A stretch of DNA of 64,000 nucleotides from Paenacidovorax monticola (GCF_014489595.1 NZ_CP060790.1:2170001-2234000), one strand, 5' to 3'; shown: positions 9,318 through 18,795, counted from the stretch's first letter. Notes: generated by a model from the letters alone, not told the origin. Numbers and translations are program-made.

Positions 9318-9995
9318 TCAGCCCAGGCTGGCCAGGCGCTCGCGCAGCACCGTGGCCCCGCCGTCCAGGGTCTCGATGAGGCCGCGCTCCTCCAGGTCCT
9401 TCATGACCCGGCTGACCATCTCGCGCGAGGCGCCCACCATCTTGGCCAGGTCCTGGCGCGAGATCTTGTCGCGCACCACGAGCTGGCCCTGGGTGTCGGA
9501 CACCGCGAACTCCAGCAGCGCATGCGCCACGCGGCCATAGACGTCGAGCAGCGCCAGCGATTCGATCTTGCGGTCGGCATGGCGCAGCCGCTTGACCAGG
9601 CCGCGCATGACCACCAGGGCCATCGAGGCGTTCTCGGACAGGCAGCGTGCGAACTCCGTGCGCCCCAGCAGCAGCACGTCGGTCTGCACTTCCGCGCGCA
9701 CGGTGGCCGAATGGGGGTTGTTGTCGATGATGCTCATCTCGCCCAGGTAGTCGCCAGGCCCGAGCGTGGCGAGGATGACCTCGCGCCCCCGGCTGTCGGA
9801 CGACATGACCCGCGCGCGCCCCGTGAGCAGGATGCACAGGGCGTTGGACTTCTGGCCCTGCTCCACCAGGACCTCGCCCCGCTTGAAGCGCCGCTTGACC
9901 ACCGCGCCGCTGATGACCTCCGCCTGGGCATCCGTGAGCAGCGAGAACAGGGGCACCCGGCGCAACAGGTCCAGGTTGGACAGCATGGTCGACAT
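9318..9995 (-). CDS. Crp/Fnr-family transcription regulator
   Basis: 225 residues with an N-terminal cyclic-nucleotide-binding type beta barrel (LGEMSIIDNNPHSATVRA near residues 83-101 resembles the phosphate-binding cassette) and a C-terminal winged helix (ISRQDLAKMVGASREMVSRVMKDLEERG). No Fnr-type cysteine cluster is seen at the N-terminus, so oxygen sensing through Fe-S is unlikely; cNMP binding is possible. The ATG at 9995 has a GAGGAGAAG ribosome site. It is divergent from trxB across 180 bp and lies just upstream of ftsK on the same strand. Targets are unknown. Confidence 0.88.
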   Translation of the reverse strand: MSTMLSNLDLLRRVPLFSLLTDAQAEVISGAVVKRRFKRGEVLVEQGQKSNALCILLTGRARVMSSDSRGREVILATLGPGDYLGEMSIIDNNPHSATVRAEVQTDVLLLGRTEFARCLSENASMALVVMRGLVKRLRHADRKIESLALLDVYGRVAHALLEFAVSDTQGQLVVRDKISRQDLAKMVGASREMVSRVMKDLEERGLIETLDGGATVLRERLASLG

Positions 9996-10100
9996 CGAAA
10001 CTTCTCCTCGGTCGCGGCGGCCATTCCGGGGCCGCCGTCATCGGTTCTTACAATCAGGGCGATTGACACAGCGCCGCCCCGGATAACGGCGAAAGGTTGA

Positions 10101-11126
<1,026 letters not shown>

Positions 11127-11132
11127 CGCCTC

Positions 11133-11158
11133 GGCCCAGGGGGGGCTGGGCCTTTTTT
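11133..11158 (+). terminator. Intrinsic terminator after trxB
   Basis: GGCCCAG (11133-11139) pairs with CTGGGCC (11146-11152) and is followed by six T (11153-11158), 7 bp after the trxB stop. The rpmB -10 box lies only 12 bp beyond it. Confidence 0.9.
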
Positions 11159-11169
11159 GGAAAAGTCGT

Positions 11170-11175
11170 TATAAT
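11170..11175 (+). promoter_or_regulatory. Putative -10 box of the rpmB-rpmG promoter
   Basis: A perfect TATAAT at 11170-11175 sits in an otherwise GC-rich context, just past the trxB terminator. No good -35 hexamer is found at 16-18 bp, where the terminator stem lies, so the call rests on the -10 box and on position. It implies an RNA leader of roughly 155 bases before rpmB. Confidence 0.5.
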
Positions 11176-11273
11176 CCAAGGCTTTGCTGAATTTCACACC
11201 TTGCCTTGACGGGGTGCGGGGGCAGCGAATCGGGTTACCGCCACCCATTCTGGCGAGGTGAGGCCGCTAGCAG

Positions 11274-11298
11274 GCCCTGCCGCATTCTTGCGCAGGGC
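11274..11298 (+). promoter_or_regulatory. Strong stem-loop in the rpmB leader
   Basis: GCCCTG-C-CGCA (11274-11284) pairs with TGCG-CAGGGC (11289-11298) around a TTCT loop, one C being bulged. It stands about 40 bases ahead of the rpmB ATG in a long leader. Ribosomal-protein operons often have leader structures bound by their own product, which makes this a candidate control element; that role is inference. Confidence 0.4.
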
Positions 11299-11337
11299 AC
11301 CCGCGAATGGCTGTTTGAAGAAATTCGGAGTGTCCTC

Positions 11338-11571
11338 ATGGCACGCGTATGTGAAGTCACGGGCAAGGGCCCGATGGTCGGGAACAACGTTTCCCACGCC
11401 AACAACAAAACCAAGCGCCGGTTCCTGCCGAACCTGCAATACCGCCGTTTCTGGGTCGAGAGCGAAAACCGCTGGGTGCGCCTGCGCGTTTCGAGCGCTG
11501 CCCTGCGCCTGATCGACAAGAACGGTATCGACTCCGTGCTCGCAGACCTGCGTGCACGCGGCCAGGCTTAA
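11338..11571 (+). CDS. rpmB: 50S ribosomal protein L28
   Basis: 77 residues beginning [24 protein letters not shown], the proteobacterial L28 start, with [24 protein letters not shown] in the middle. Structural protein of the large ribosomal subunit. The ATG at 11338 follows a GGAG site. It is the first gene of the rpmB-rpmG pair, 11 bp ahead of rpmG, the normal arrangement in betaproteobacteria. Confidence 0.97.
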   Translation: MARVCEVTGKGPMVGNNVSHANNKTKRRFLPNLQYRRFWVESENRWVRLRVSSAALRLIDKNGIDSVLADLRARGQA

Positions 11572-11582
11572 GGAGAAGCACC

Positions 11583-11753
11583 ATGGCAACCAAAGGCGGT
11601 CGCGACAAGATCAAGCTGGAATCCACCGCGGGTACCGGCCACTTCTACACCACCACCAAGAACAAGAAGACGATGCCCGAGAAGATGGCGATCATGAAGT
11701 TTGATCCCAAGGCTCGCAAGCACGTCGAGTACAAGGAAATGAAGCTGAAGTAA
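11583..11753 (+). CDS. rpmG: 50S ribosomal protein L33 (zinc-free form)
   Basis: 56 residues, starting [19 protein letters not shown] and ending EYKEMKLK. It has the L33 core [15 protein letters not shown] and [14 protein letters not shown]. The CxxC zinc ribbons of the alternative paralogue are absent, so this is the zinc-independent form. A GGAGAA ribosome site lies between rpmB and this gene, and a strong terminator follows at 11779-11819. Confidence 0.97.
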   Translation: MATKGGRDKIKLESTAGTGHFYTTTKNKKTMPEKMAIMKFDPKARKHVEYKEMKLK

Positions 11754-11778
11754 TTCAGCCGCCTTTCCTGGCCCCCAG

Positions 11779-11819
11779 AACCGCCCGACGCGAGTCCGGC
11801 GGTTTTTTTGCGTCCGCGC
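11779..11819 (+). terminator. Intrinsic terminator after rpmG
   Basis: AACCGCC (11779-11785) pairs with GGCGGTT (11808-11814) and the stem runs into seven T (11813-11819). It starts 25 bp after the rpmG stop and lies between the convergent rpmG and MocR genes. Confidence 0.9.
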
Positions 11820-11838
11820 CGCCGCTGAATGCAGTCCG

Positions 11839-13404
11839 TCAGGCGCACAGCAGCCCGGGCCCGCCGCTCAACGCATCCATCTGCCGCGCGAGCAGTTCGC
11901 CCAGCACGCGGTAGCCCTCCTCGACGCGCTCCGTGAACGGCAGGCCGCAGCTCAGCCGCAGGAAATGCTCGTAGCGCCCGGTGTTGGAGAACATAGCCCC
12001 CGGCGCCACGCGGATGCCGCGCGCCAGCGCCTCGTCGTACAGCCGGCTGCTCGACAGGCCCTGGGGCAGTTCCAGCCAGAGGCTGATGCCCCCGGGCGGC
12101 AGGCTCAGCCGCGTGCCCACGGGAAAATGGCGAGCCACGGCCCGCGCAGCCTGCTCGCGCTGTTCACGCAACTGGGCCCGCATGCGCGTCAGGTGGCGCC
12201 GGTAGGCAGGCGAATCCACGCTGCGGGCGGCCAGCAGTTGCGACCATGTCTGCATGTTGCGCGTGCGCGCGAACTTGAGCATCTGCACGCGCGCCTGCCA
12301 GCGGCCGGCGCTCATCCAGCCCTGGCGCAGGCCGGGCGCGAAGCTCTTGCTGAGCGAGGCGCAGTAGATCACCTGCCCTTCGTCTCCAGGCCGATCCCAG
12401 GCCTTGAGGGGGCGCCGCGTCTGGGGCGACTCGACGAACTCGCGATAAATGTCGTCCTCGATGAGCGCCAGGCCATGCTCCATGCACAGCGCCACGAGCC
12501 GCTGCTTGTGCGCATCGGGCATGACGCTGCCGAGCGGCATCTGCAGGTGCGGCACCACGACCACCCCCTTCAGGCGCGGCTCGTTGCGGGCGGCCAACTC
12601 CAGAGCCTCCAGCGAGATGCCTGTGTGCGGGCTGCAGGGAATTTCGAGCGCGCGCAGCCCGCGCACCTCGATCGCCTGCAGGATGCCGAAAAACGTGGGC
12701 GACTCCACGGCGATCACGTCGCCAGGCTGGGCCACGGCATCGAGCGCGAGATTCACGGCCTCGGAATTGCCATGCGTGGCGCCGATGTCGGCCGGTGCCA
12801 GATGCAGGCCGAACTCCATGGCATGGTGCGCCATCGCACGCTGGAACTCGGGGTGCGTGGTGGGCGCGGACGGCCCATAGACCAGGATGTCGGGCTGCTC
12901 GCGCAGTAGGCGCACGGCCAGGCGGTTCAGCGCCGCCGCGTCAAACAGGCTGGGCGCGGGCATGGCGCTGCCCAGGTCCAGCACGTCAGGCCCCGCGCGG
13001 CGGGCCTTCTCCAGGAACACCGAAATGCGCTCGTTGATGCCCGTGAACAGGTTCGGGTCGGGCGCGAGCGGCTCGTGCACCTCGGGCTCGCGCGCGGCGG
13101 GCAGCCGCGCCACGCGCCCCGGCACGCGCGCGAAGTAACCCACGCGCTCGCGCACCTCGGCGCAGCCCATGGACTCCATGTGCCGCAGCGCCTGCAACGC
13201 GGTCGTCAGGCTCACGCCGTGGCGCTGACACAGCTCGCGCACCGACGGCAGGCGCATGCCGGGCCGCAGGCTGCCCGTGGCGATGGCCTGGGCGTACCGC
13301 TCGGCCAGTTGGCGGTACAGCGGTTGCGCGCCGGGTGCGGCTTCGAAAGGAACAGGCGAGGAACTGGCAGGCATGGGAAGACAGGGTACGGGCTCCACCA
13401 TCAT
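11839..13404 (-). CDS. MocR-type regulator: GntR winged helix fused to a PLP aminotransferase domain
   Basis: 521 residues. The N-terminal GntR-type winged helix covers about residues 26-95 (ATGSLRPGMRLPSVRELCQRHGVS). The rest is a fold-type I aminotransferase domain, with the PLP lysine in SLSKSFAPGLRQGW and the preceding IEDDIYREF. Such proteins sense PLP or an amino compound and usually control a neighbouring, divergent gene. The start at 13404 has a GGGGGG ribosome site; Met codons at 13401 and 13374 are alternatives. The divergent small gene at 13574 and the direct repeats at 13467-13489 are the likely targets. Confidence 0.9.
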   Translation of the reverse strand: MMVEPVPCLPMPASSSPVPFEAAPGAQPLYRQLAERYAQAIATGSLRPGMRLPSVRELCQRHGVSLTTALQALRHMESMGCAEVRERVGYFARVPGRVARLPAAREPEVHEPLAPDPNLFTGINERISVFLEKARRAGPDVLDLGSAMPAPSLFDAAALNRLAVRLLREQPDILVYGPSAPTTHPEFQRAMAHHAMEFGLHLAPADIGATHGNSEAVNLALDAVAQPGDVIAVESPTFFGILQAIEVRGLRALEIPCSPHTGISLEALELAARNEPRLKGVVVVPHLQMPLGSVMPDAHKQRLVALCMEHGLALIEDDIYREFVESPQTRRPLKAWDRPGDEGQVIYCASLSKSFAPGLRQGWMSAGRWQARVQMLKFARTRNMQTWSQLLAARSVDSPAYRRHLTRMRAQLREQREQAARAVARHFPVGTRLSLPPGGISLWLELPQGLSSSRLYDEALARGIRVAPGAMFSNTGRYEHFLRLSCGLPFTERVEEGYRVLGELLARQMDALSGGPGLLCA

Positions 13405-13466
13405 GCCGCACCCCCCTTCATTCGGGCAGGTACAGCGGATGCGTCAAACGACCATAACAGAAACCA

Positions 13467-13489
13467 TTCTGCGCACGCTGTTCTGCACA
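13467..13489. promoter_or_regulatory. Direct repeat TTCTGCRCA x2, candidate MocR operator
   Basis: TTCTGCGCA (13467-13475) and TTCTGCACA (13481-13489) are direct repeats 14 bp apart, in the 169-bp gap between the divergent MocR-type gene and the DUF2917-like gene. Several studied MocR proteins bind direct repeats in just this setting. A partial inverted repeat CAGAA-ACCA-TTCTG overlaps the left copy. Confidence 0.45.
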
Positions 13490-13573
13490 AGGTTCCCTGG
13501 GGCTGTGCCTGCCGCGCGAGTGCGGCTTTTCCTACGCTGGAGGCCTGTTCCACTGCCCCTGAAGGAGCCCGCC

Positions 13574-13954
13574 ATGGCCACCCCAGCCCTCTCTCCCGCC
13601 GCCACCCGCTCCCGCATCGCGCTGCGCCCGGGTGAACAAACGCTCGTATGCCTGCCACCGGGCAGCCTGCTGCGCGGCGAGGAGGGGTGCCTGGATCTGT
13701 ACGGCGGGCCCTGCGTGCTGGGCCAGGCGGCCGCGCCACGGGTCGCGCTGGGGCGGCTCGGCGCGGACCAGCAGTGGTCGCCCGGACCTGAGGGGACAGT
13801 GTGGGTACACCTGGCGAACCAGGGCCGCCAGCCGGCGCGGGCCTGGCTCGTGGAGCCCGCGACGCCCCCCTCGGGAGCACGCCTTGCCTCACGCGGAGGC
13901 TGGCGCGGGGTGCTGGCGCTATTGCCAGGCCTGCGGGCCGTGGCAACCCGCTGA
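13574..13954 (+). CDS. Small protein of unknown function, DUF2917-like
   Basis: 126 residues with no signal peptide and no membrane segment. The region RIALRPGEQTLVCLPPGSLLR followed by CLDLYGGPCVLG resembles the short beta-rich DUF2917 (cupin-like) proteins of Burkholderiales, but I cannot point to catalytic residues. The ATG at 13574 has a GAAGGAG ribosome site. It diverges from the MocR-type regulator, which by analogy probably controls it. Convergent with the desaturase, 22 bp from its stop. Confidence 0.6.
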   Translation: MATPALSPAATRSRIALRPGEQTLVCLPPGSLLRGEEGCLDLYGGPCVLGQAAAPRVALGRLGADQQWSPGPEGTVWVHLANQGRQPARAWLVEPATPPSGARLASRGGWRGVLALLPGLRAVATR

Positions 13955-13976
13955 CCCGGCTACCGGGCCAGAAGGC

Positions 13977-15200
13977 TCAGGCCTGCGCAGCACGCAGGCG
14001 CAGCGAGAACTCGCGCAGCGCGGCCACGCCGCTCTCTTCGGCGCGGCGGCACCAGGCCTGCAGGTCGGCCGTGAGCTGCTCGCGCGAATGCGAGGTGTTG
14101 AGCCAGAACTGGCGCAGTTCCTCGCGCATGGTCACCATCTTGTCGAGCGACGGATGGGCCGCGCGGGCCTGGGCCAGCTGCGGCTGGGCGCCCGCGGGCA
14201 CCTTCTCGGCGTCGCGGTGCAGCCAGCGCTTGGCGGCCTGCATGGCCGACATGGCCGACCCATCGGCCTTGCGCGCCTTGAGGGCGGCGATCTCGTCCTT
14301 GCAGGCCTGGCGCACGCCGCGCGCGTAGCCGGCCATGACCTCGTAGCGGTTGGCGATCAGGGCCTCCAGCGTTTTCTCGTCGGCCACGGGCTTCACATCG
14401 CCCAGCTGCAGCTTGGGCGGCACCTTCTTGACGGTGGCCCAGCCGATCTTGCGCATGAGGCTGATGTAGACCCAGCCGATGTCGAACTCGTAGGGCTTCA
14501 CGGAGAACTTGGCCGCCGTGGGGTAGGTGTGGTGGTTGTTGTGCAGTTCCTCGCCGCCGATCACGATGCCCCAGGGCACGAGGTTGGTGGAAGCGTCCTG
14601 CGCCTCGAAGTTGCGGTAGCCCCAGTAGTGGCCCACCCCGTTGACCACACCCGCGGCCCAGAACGGAATCCACGCCATCTGCACGGCCCACACGGCCGCG
14701 CCCACGGCGCCGAACAGCGCCAGGTTCAGGATCAGCATGAGGCCCACGCCCTGCCAGGTGAAGCGGCTGTAGACGTTGCGCTCCATCCAGTCGTCGGGCG
14801 TGCCGTGGCCGAACTTCTTGAGCGTGTCCGGGTTGGCCGCCTCGGCACGGTACAGCTCGGCGCCCTTCCACATCACGGTGTCGAGGCCGCGCGTCTGCGG
14901 GCTGTGCGGGTCGTCCGGGGTCTCGCACTTGGCGTGGTGCTTGCGGTGGATGGCGACCCACTCCTTGGTCACCATGCCCGTGCCGATCCAGAGCCAGAAC
15001 CGGAAGAAGTGCGACGGAACCGGCCCCAGGTCCAGCGCGCGGTGCGCCTGGCAGCGGTGCAGGAAGATGGTGACGGCCGCGATCGTGACGTGCGTCGTCG
15101 CCAGGGTGTAGAGAACGATTTGCCACCAGGACAGATTCCACAGCCCGTTGGCCAGCCAGTCGATGGCGGCGTTCAGTACAGCCCAATCGGGTAACAGCAT
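13977..15200 (-). CDS. Membrane acyl-CoA fatty acid desaturase
   Basis: 407 residues, a di-iron membrane desaturase putting a double bond (probably delta-9) into acyl chains. The three histidine boxes are present: HRCQAH near residue 48, HRKHH near residue 85 and HNNHH near residue 220. About four membrane segments flank them. A long C-terminal extension of about 130 mostly helical residues (from about residue 270) goes beyond minimal desaturases but is common in betaproteobacterial members. Direct repeats lie 103-133 bp upstream of the ATG. It needs a ferredoxin or similar donor, not encoded nearby. Confidence 0.9.
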   Translation of the reverse strand: MLLPDWAVLNAAIDWLANGLWNLSWWQIVLYTLATTHVTIAAVTIFLHRCQAHRALDLGPVPSHFFRFWLWIGTGMVTKEWVAIHRKHHAKCETPDDPHSPQTRGLDTVMWKGAELYRAEAANPDTLKKFGHGTPDDWMERNVYSRFTWQGVGLMLILNLALFGAVGAAVWAVQMAWIPFWAAGVVNGVGHYWGYRNFEAQDASTNLVPWGIVIGGEELHNNHHTYPTAAKFSVKPYEFDIGWVYISLMRKIGWATVKKVPPKLQLGDVKPVADEKTLEALIANRYEVMAGYARGVRQACKDEIAALKARKADGSAMSAMQAAKRWLHRDAEKVPAGAQPQLAQARAAHPSLDKMVTMREELRQFWLNTSHSREQLTADLQAWCRRAEESGVAALREFSLRLRAAQA

Positions 15201-15302
15201 AGGTGAGTGACCTTTTCCACAAGCAAGGGTGCCACCTCCACGGCGGAGGTGAACCCGTGATTTTAGAGCGCTGCTCCCGTGGCGAGTTCAGCCAATCCCT
15301 AG

Positions 15303-15333
15303 GATTTACGCTGACTTACCGGAGATTTACGCT
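15303..15333 (-). promoter_or_regulatory. Direct repeat AGCGTAAATC x2, candidate activator site for the desaturase
   Basis: On the minus strand AGCGTAAATC occurs twice (15333-15324 and 15312-15303), exactly 21 bp apart, two helical turns. The upstream copy overlaps the last codons and stop of rsmB. A TAAAAT -10-like box lies downstream at 15265-15260 with no matching -35, which would suit activation by a protein bound at the repeats. The binding protein is unknown. Confidence 0.45.
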
Positions 15334-16601
15334 TTTTTGGACCAGATCGCGGCAAAAAAGCCGTCCGTCTGGTGCCGGTGCGGCCACAGGCGCAGGTAGC
15401 GCGTGCCGCTGTCGCCGCCGCTGCACAGGCTGGCGCCCTGCTCCACCTTGAGCTGGGCCAGCAGTTCACCCGCGTCGAGCGGCACGAAATCCGGGTGGGC
15501 CGCCGAGAAGGCCTCGGCGATGGCCTCGTTCTCTTCGGGCAGCACGCTGCAGGTGGCGTACACGAGGCGCCCGCCCGGCTTCACGAGGCGCGCGGCGCTC
15601 TCCAGGATGGCCGTCTGCTTGACCGTGAGTTCCTGCACGGCCTTGAGCGACTGGCGCCACTTGAGGTCGGGGTTGCGGCGCAGCGTGCCCAGGCCCGAGC
15701 ACGGCGCATCGACCAGCACGCGGTCGATCTTGCCGGCCAGGCGCTTCACGCGCTCGTCGCGCTCGTGGGCGATGGCAGCCGGGTGCACGTTCGACAGGCC
15801 CGAGCGCGCCAGGCGCGGCTTGAGCGCCTCCAGACGGTGGCCCGACACGTCGAACGCATAGAGCCGCCCCGTGTTGCGCATGCCCGCACCGATGGCCAGG
15901 GTCTTGCCGCCCGCGCCGGCGCAGAAATCCACCACCATCTCGCCGCGCTTGGCGTCGAGCAGCAGTGCGAGCAGTTGCGAGCCCTCGTCCTGAACCTCGA
16001 TGGCGCCGCGCTGGAAGGCGTCCACCTTGGTGAGCGCGGGCTTCCCCTCGATGCGCAGCCCCCAGGGCGAATAGGGCGTCACTACCGATTTAATAGCTGC
16101 CTGCGCAAGCTCCTTCTGCACTTCGGCACGCTTTGCCGTCAGGGCATTGATGCGCAGGTCCAGCGGCGCGCTCTGCGACAGGCTGTCCACCAGGGGCCAG
16201 AAGCCATCGCCCAGCTGGCTCTTGAGCGGCGCAGCCAGCCACTCGGGCAGGTTGTGGCGCTGGGGTTCGAGCAGGTCGTCGGCGCGCACGGCGTCGCAGG
16301 CATCGACCCAGGCCTTCTCCTGGTCGGACAAGGCGCTCTTGAGAAAGTCGCGCGGACCGTGGAAGCCCAGGATGGCCAGGCGCCGCTCCTTCGGGCCGGA
16401 GCCCGAGCGCGCGAGCTGCTCGTACAGCAGCTTCTTGCGCAGCACGGTGTAGACGGTTTCGGCCAGGGTGGCGCGCTCGCGGGGGCCGAGCGCGCGGTGC
16501 TCACGGAAATAACGCGACACCACGGCATCGGCCGGGTGTTCGAATGTCAAGGTCAGCCTGACCAGTTCGGCGCAGGCGTCCAGAAGGGCTTTGGGATGCA
16601 T
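15327..16601 (-). CDS. rsmB: RsmB/NOP-family rRNA (cytosine-C5)-methyltransferase
   Basis: 424 residues. N-terminal helical region, then a SAM-binding methyltransferase core with VVDFCAGAGGKTLAIG (motif I), DAPCSGLGTLRRNPDLKW with the motif IV cysteine, and YATCSVLPEENE with the catalytic motif VI cysteine. These mark the RsmB/Fmu branch, which methylates a cytosine of 16S rRNA; a sister specificity cannot be excluded. The start MHPKALLDAC at 16601 was chosen by family likeness. A copy of the dispersed repeat (16081-16110) lies inside the coding region. Confidence 0.85.
   Translation of the reverse strand: MHPKALLDACAELVRLTLTFEHPADAVVSRYFREHRALGPRERATLAETVYTVLRKKLLYEQLARSGSGPKERRLAILGFHGPRDFLKSALSDQEKAWVDACDAVRADDLLEPQRHNLPEWLAAPLKSQLGDGFWPLVDSLSQSAPLDLRINALTAKRAEVQKELAQAAIKSVVTPYSPWGLRIEGKPALTKVDAFQRGAIEVQDEGSQLLALLLDAKRGEMVVDFCAGAGGKTLAIGAGMRNTGRLYAFDVSGHRLEALKPRLARSGLSNVHPAAIAHERDERVKRLAGKIDRVLVDAPCSGLGTLRRNPDLKWRQSLKAVQELTVKQTAILESAARLVKPGGRLVYATCSVLPEENEAIAEAFSAAHPDFVPLDAGELLAQLKVEQGASLCSGGDSGTRYLRLWPHRHQTDGFFAAIWSKKA
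16081..16112. repeat. Dispersed GCTATCA-type repeat, copy B (inside rsmB)
   Basis: Read on the minus strand it gives GCTTGCGCAGGCAGCTATTAAATCGGTAG with two mismatches in the core seen in copies A and E. It encodes the residues around AQAAIKSVV of RsmB, so the insertion is tolerated in the protein. Confidence 0.45.
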
Positions 16602-16633
16602 GGGCCCGATTGTCCCATGCGCCCCCGGCGGCG

Positions 16634-18487
16634 TCAGCGCGCGTAGACGGGCTCGAAGGCCGCGCGGCGGACCTCCTCCAGCGTGGGCGACTCGCCCGCC
16701 CACAGCGCGAGCGCGGGCCCCGGCAGGCTCAGGCTGCGCTCAAGATCGCGGCACAGCGCATAGCGGTCTTCATCGGCCATGCCCGGCAGTTCTAGGAAGA
16801 CGAGGTAGGCCCGGCGGCGCGGGAATTCGCGCAGCTGCTTGTTCACGAGCCAGCAGCGCGCCACGGGCTTGCAGCGCGCCAGCTCGGCCTGGAGTTCGCC
16901 CAGCTCGAACGTGCCCAGGTCATGCCGCGCGATCTGGCTGAAGAACGGCGTCTGACTCAGTTCCTCCCAGGCGCGCTCCTCGCCCTCCTGCGCCTGCTTG
17001 AGGCGCTCGCGCCAGAGCTTGAGCGCGGGCGCGTCGTGCTCGAAGCCCGGACGCGGCGTCTCCAGCTCCGCCACGGCCGTGCGCGCAGCCCACCAGCGGT
17101 AGTCGGCGCTTGCATCCCACAGGCGCTGCAGGCAATGCAGGCGCGCGGTGCGGTCGCTCTCGGGCAGGGCCTGGGCCAGGCCGCGCAGGGCGCCTGCATG
17201 CTCGGCGCTGCGCTGCAGCGCCTGTTCATAGAGCGGCGCCACATCGGCGCGCGGGTCCAGATGGCGCATGAGCGTGGCCTGCTCGACCAGTTCATGGGCA
17301 TTGTTGGAGCCGCGCGTGGCCGCGAGCGCCTGCAGGCGCTCACGCACGCGCCCCAGCCAGGCGTGGTGCAGCTTCCAGTCGGTGGCGTTGCCCTTGCACC
17401 ATTCGCGGTCGAAGTGCTGGATCCAGCGCGCACCGCCCTCCCCCAGCAGCGACAGCGCGCTGCGCTGCGACCATGCCGGGAGCACGGGCTGCGCCTGCAG
17501 TGCCTCGATGCGATCGCGCAGGCCGGGGTGGGTGTCGTCCACGCCGCTGATGCGCGCCAGCGCCTGGCGCAGGGCTTCCTGCGCGAAGGCCGGCTCGGGC
17601 CGCAGCGCCAGCTGGGCGCGCAGGGCCTGGTAGGGCCCCACGGGCAAGGGCTGGTCGGCGGCAGCGCGCCAGTGGCCGGCCCAGAATTCCTCCTGCAGCC
17701 AGGCGCCCTTGACCTCGATCTCCACCAGCGCGGCCGCGGCCACATCGCGCCCGAGCAGCTTGCCCGCGATGCGGTCGGCCTCGTACTCGTCCTGGCGCGC
17801 GAGCGCGAAGGTCTTGGCCGCGAAGCGCGGAAAGTACCACTGCAGGAAAGCCTGCGTGGCAGCCGCCACGGGCCCCGTGTCCTCGCGCATGCTCTGGTGC
17901 AGGCGCAGCCACGACAGCCGGGTGCGGTAGATCCAGGCCGCGAAGCGCCCATGGTCGCCGCGCAGGTGCCCGTACTCGTGCGCCAACACGGCCAGCAGGC
18001 GCGCCTTGTCGAGCGCCATGAGCAGCGGCAGGCCGATGGTGAGCGTGTTCACCGCACCGCCCAGCAGCCCCCAGCGCGGCGTCTGCCGGATGCTGGCGTT
18101 GAAGTCGCCGTCGAGGTAGACGGCGTGCAGGGGCGGCCCCTTGATCTTCTTGCGGATGCGCTCCAGCGCCTCGAACAGTGCCGGGGCCTCGCGCGCGGTG
18201 ATCTCCACGCCCTCGGGCCCGTCCAGCCGCACCCACAGCGCGCGCAGGCTGGTCCACAGCAGGCCCAGGGCACCCAGCAGCACCCAGACCAGCCCGAAGC
18301 GAAAGCGCCCGTGCAGCAGCGCCGGCAGCGCCCAGGCCACGAGGCCCAGCGCCAGCAGCAGGCAGCCCAGCACCCAGGCATAGCCCAGGGCGGCAAACGC
18401 CGCGACGCTGCGGCGGTAGGCACGGCTGTCATCGGCGCTGGCGTGCTCGCTCAGGCGCACCAGGTGCACGAAATCGGCCTGGTCCAT
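16634..18487 (-). CDS. M48-family membrane zinc metalloprotease
   Basis: 617 residues. Two to three hydrophobic segments (about residues 28-80) anchor the protein. The zinc site HEYGH is near residue 170, with the third ligand probably Glu in EYEADRIAG. This is the M48 (HtpX/Ste24-like) arrangement. The roughly 350-residue C-terminal part is helical, resembles TPR-like repeats and matches no domain I know, so it may recruit substrates. The start at 18487 has a GGAGGGAC ribosome site. Physiological role unknown; membrane protein quality control is the usual guess. Confidence 0.85.
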   Translation of the reverse strand: MDQADFVHLVRLSEHASADDSRAYRRSVAAFAALGYAWVLGCLLLALGLVAWALPALLHGRFRFGLVWVLLGALGLLWTSLRALWVRLDGPEGVEITAREAPALFEALERIRKKIKGPPLHAVYLDGDFNASIRQTPRWGLLGGAVNTLTIGLPLLMALDKARLLAVLAHEYGHLRGDHGRFAAWIYRTRLSWLRLHQSMREDTGPVAAATQAFLQWYFPRFAAKTFALARQDEYEADRIAGKLLGRDVAAAALVEIEVKGAWLQEEFWAGHWRAAADQPLPVGPYQALRAQLALRPEPAFAQEALRQALARISGVDDTHPGLRDRIEALQAQPVLPAWSQRSALSLLGEGGARWIQHFDREWCKGNATDWKLHHAWLGRVRERLQALAATRGSNNAHELVEQATLMRHLDPRADVAPLYEQALQRSAEHAGALRGLAQALPESDRTARLHCLQRLWDASADYRWWAARTAVAELETPRPGFEHDAPALKLWRERLKQAQEGEERAWEELSQTPFFSQIARHDLGTFELGELQAELARCKPVARCWLVNKQLREFPRRRAYLVFLELPGMADEDRYALCRDLERSLSLPGPALALWAGESPTLEEVRRAAFEPVYAR

Positions 18488-18555
18488 GGAGGTCCCTCCC
18501 TCGTTTTAGGATGGCGGTGTTTTTATTGACTGGATTTCCGGCGCCCATCCTAACC

Positions 18556-18795
18556 ATGTTGACCGACGACGACCTGCCCCCGCTCCCCGCCGTGCCCCCG
18601 GGCCTGTACCGCCATTACAAGGGCGGCCTCTACGAGGTGGTGGACACTGCGCGCCACAGCGAGACACTGGAGCCCATGGTGGTGTACCGCGCGCTCTACG
18701 GCGAGCGCGGCCTGTGGGTAAGGCCCGCGGCCATGTTCACCGAGACCGTGGTGATCGACGGCCGCAGCCAGCCGCGCTTTGCCCCACAGGCTTGA
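18556..18795 (+). CDS. DUF1653 family small protein
   Basis: 79 residues. The core PGLYRHYKGGLYEVVDTARHSETLEPMVVYRALYG and the closing GLWVRPAAMF are the DUF1653 signature almost end to end. Cytosolic and of unknown function. The Met at 18556 was chosen because the family begins close to it; an in-frame upstream start at 18511 would add residues unlike the family. Divergent from the M48 gene by 68 bp. Confidence 0.88.
   Translation: MLTDDDLPPLPAVPPGLYRHYKGGLYEVVDTARHSETLEPMVVYRALYGERGLWVRPAAMFTETVVIDGRSQPRFAPQA

Noticed and set aside
6911..9379. 822-codon open frame antisense to ftsK
   Set aside because: It is a shadow of ftsK caused by high GC at third positions; composition is His/Gly/Gln/Arg-rich without any domain, while the ftsK frame has full family motifs.
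10063..10089. TTGACA-like promoter for trxB
   Set aside because: TTGACA at 10063-10068 is good but the only -10-like hexamer (TAACGG) is at 15 bp spacing and weak.
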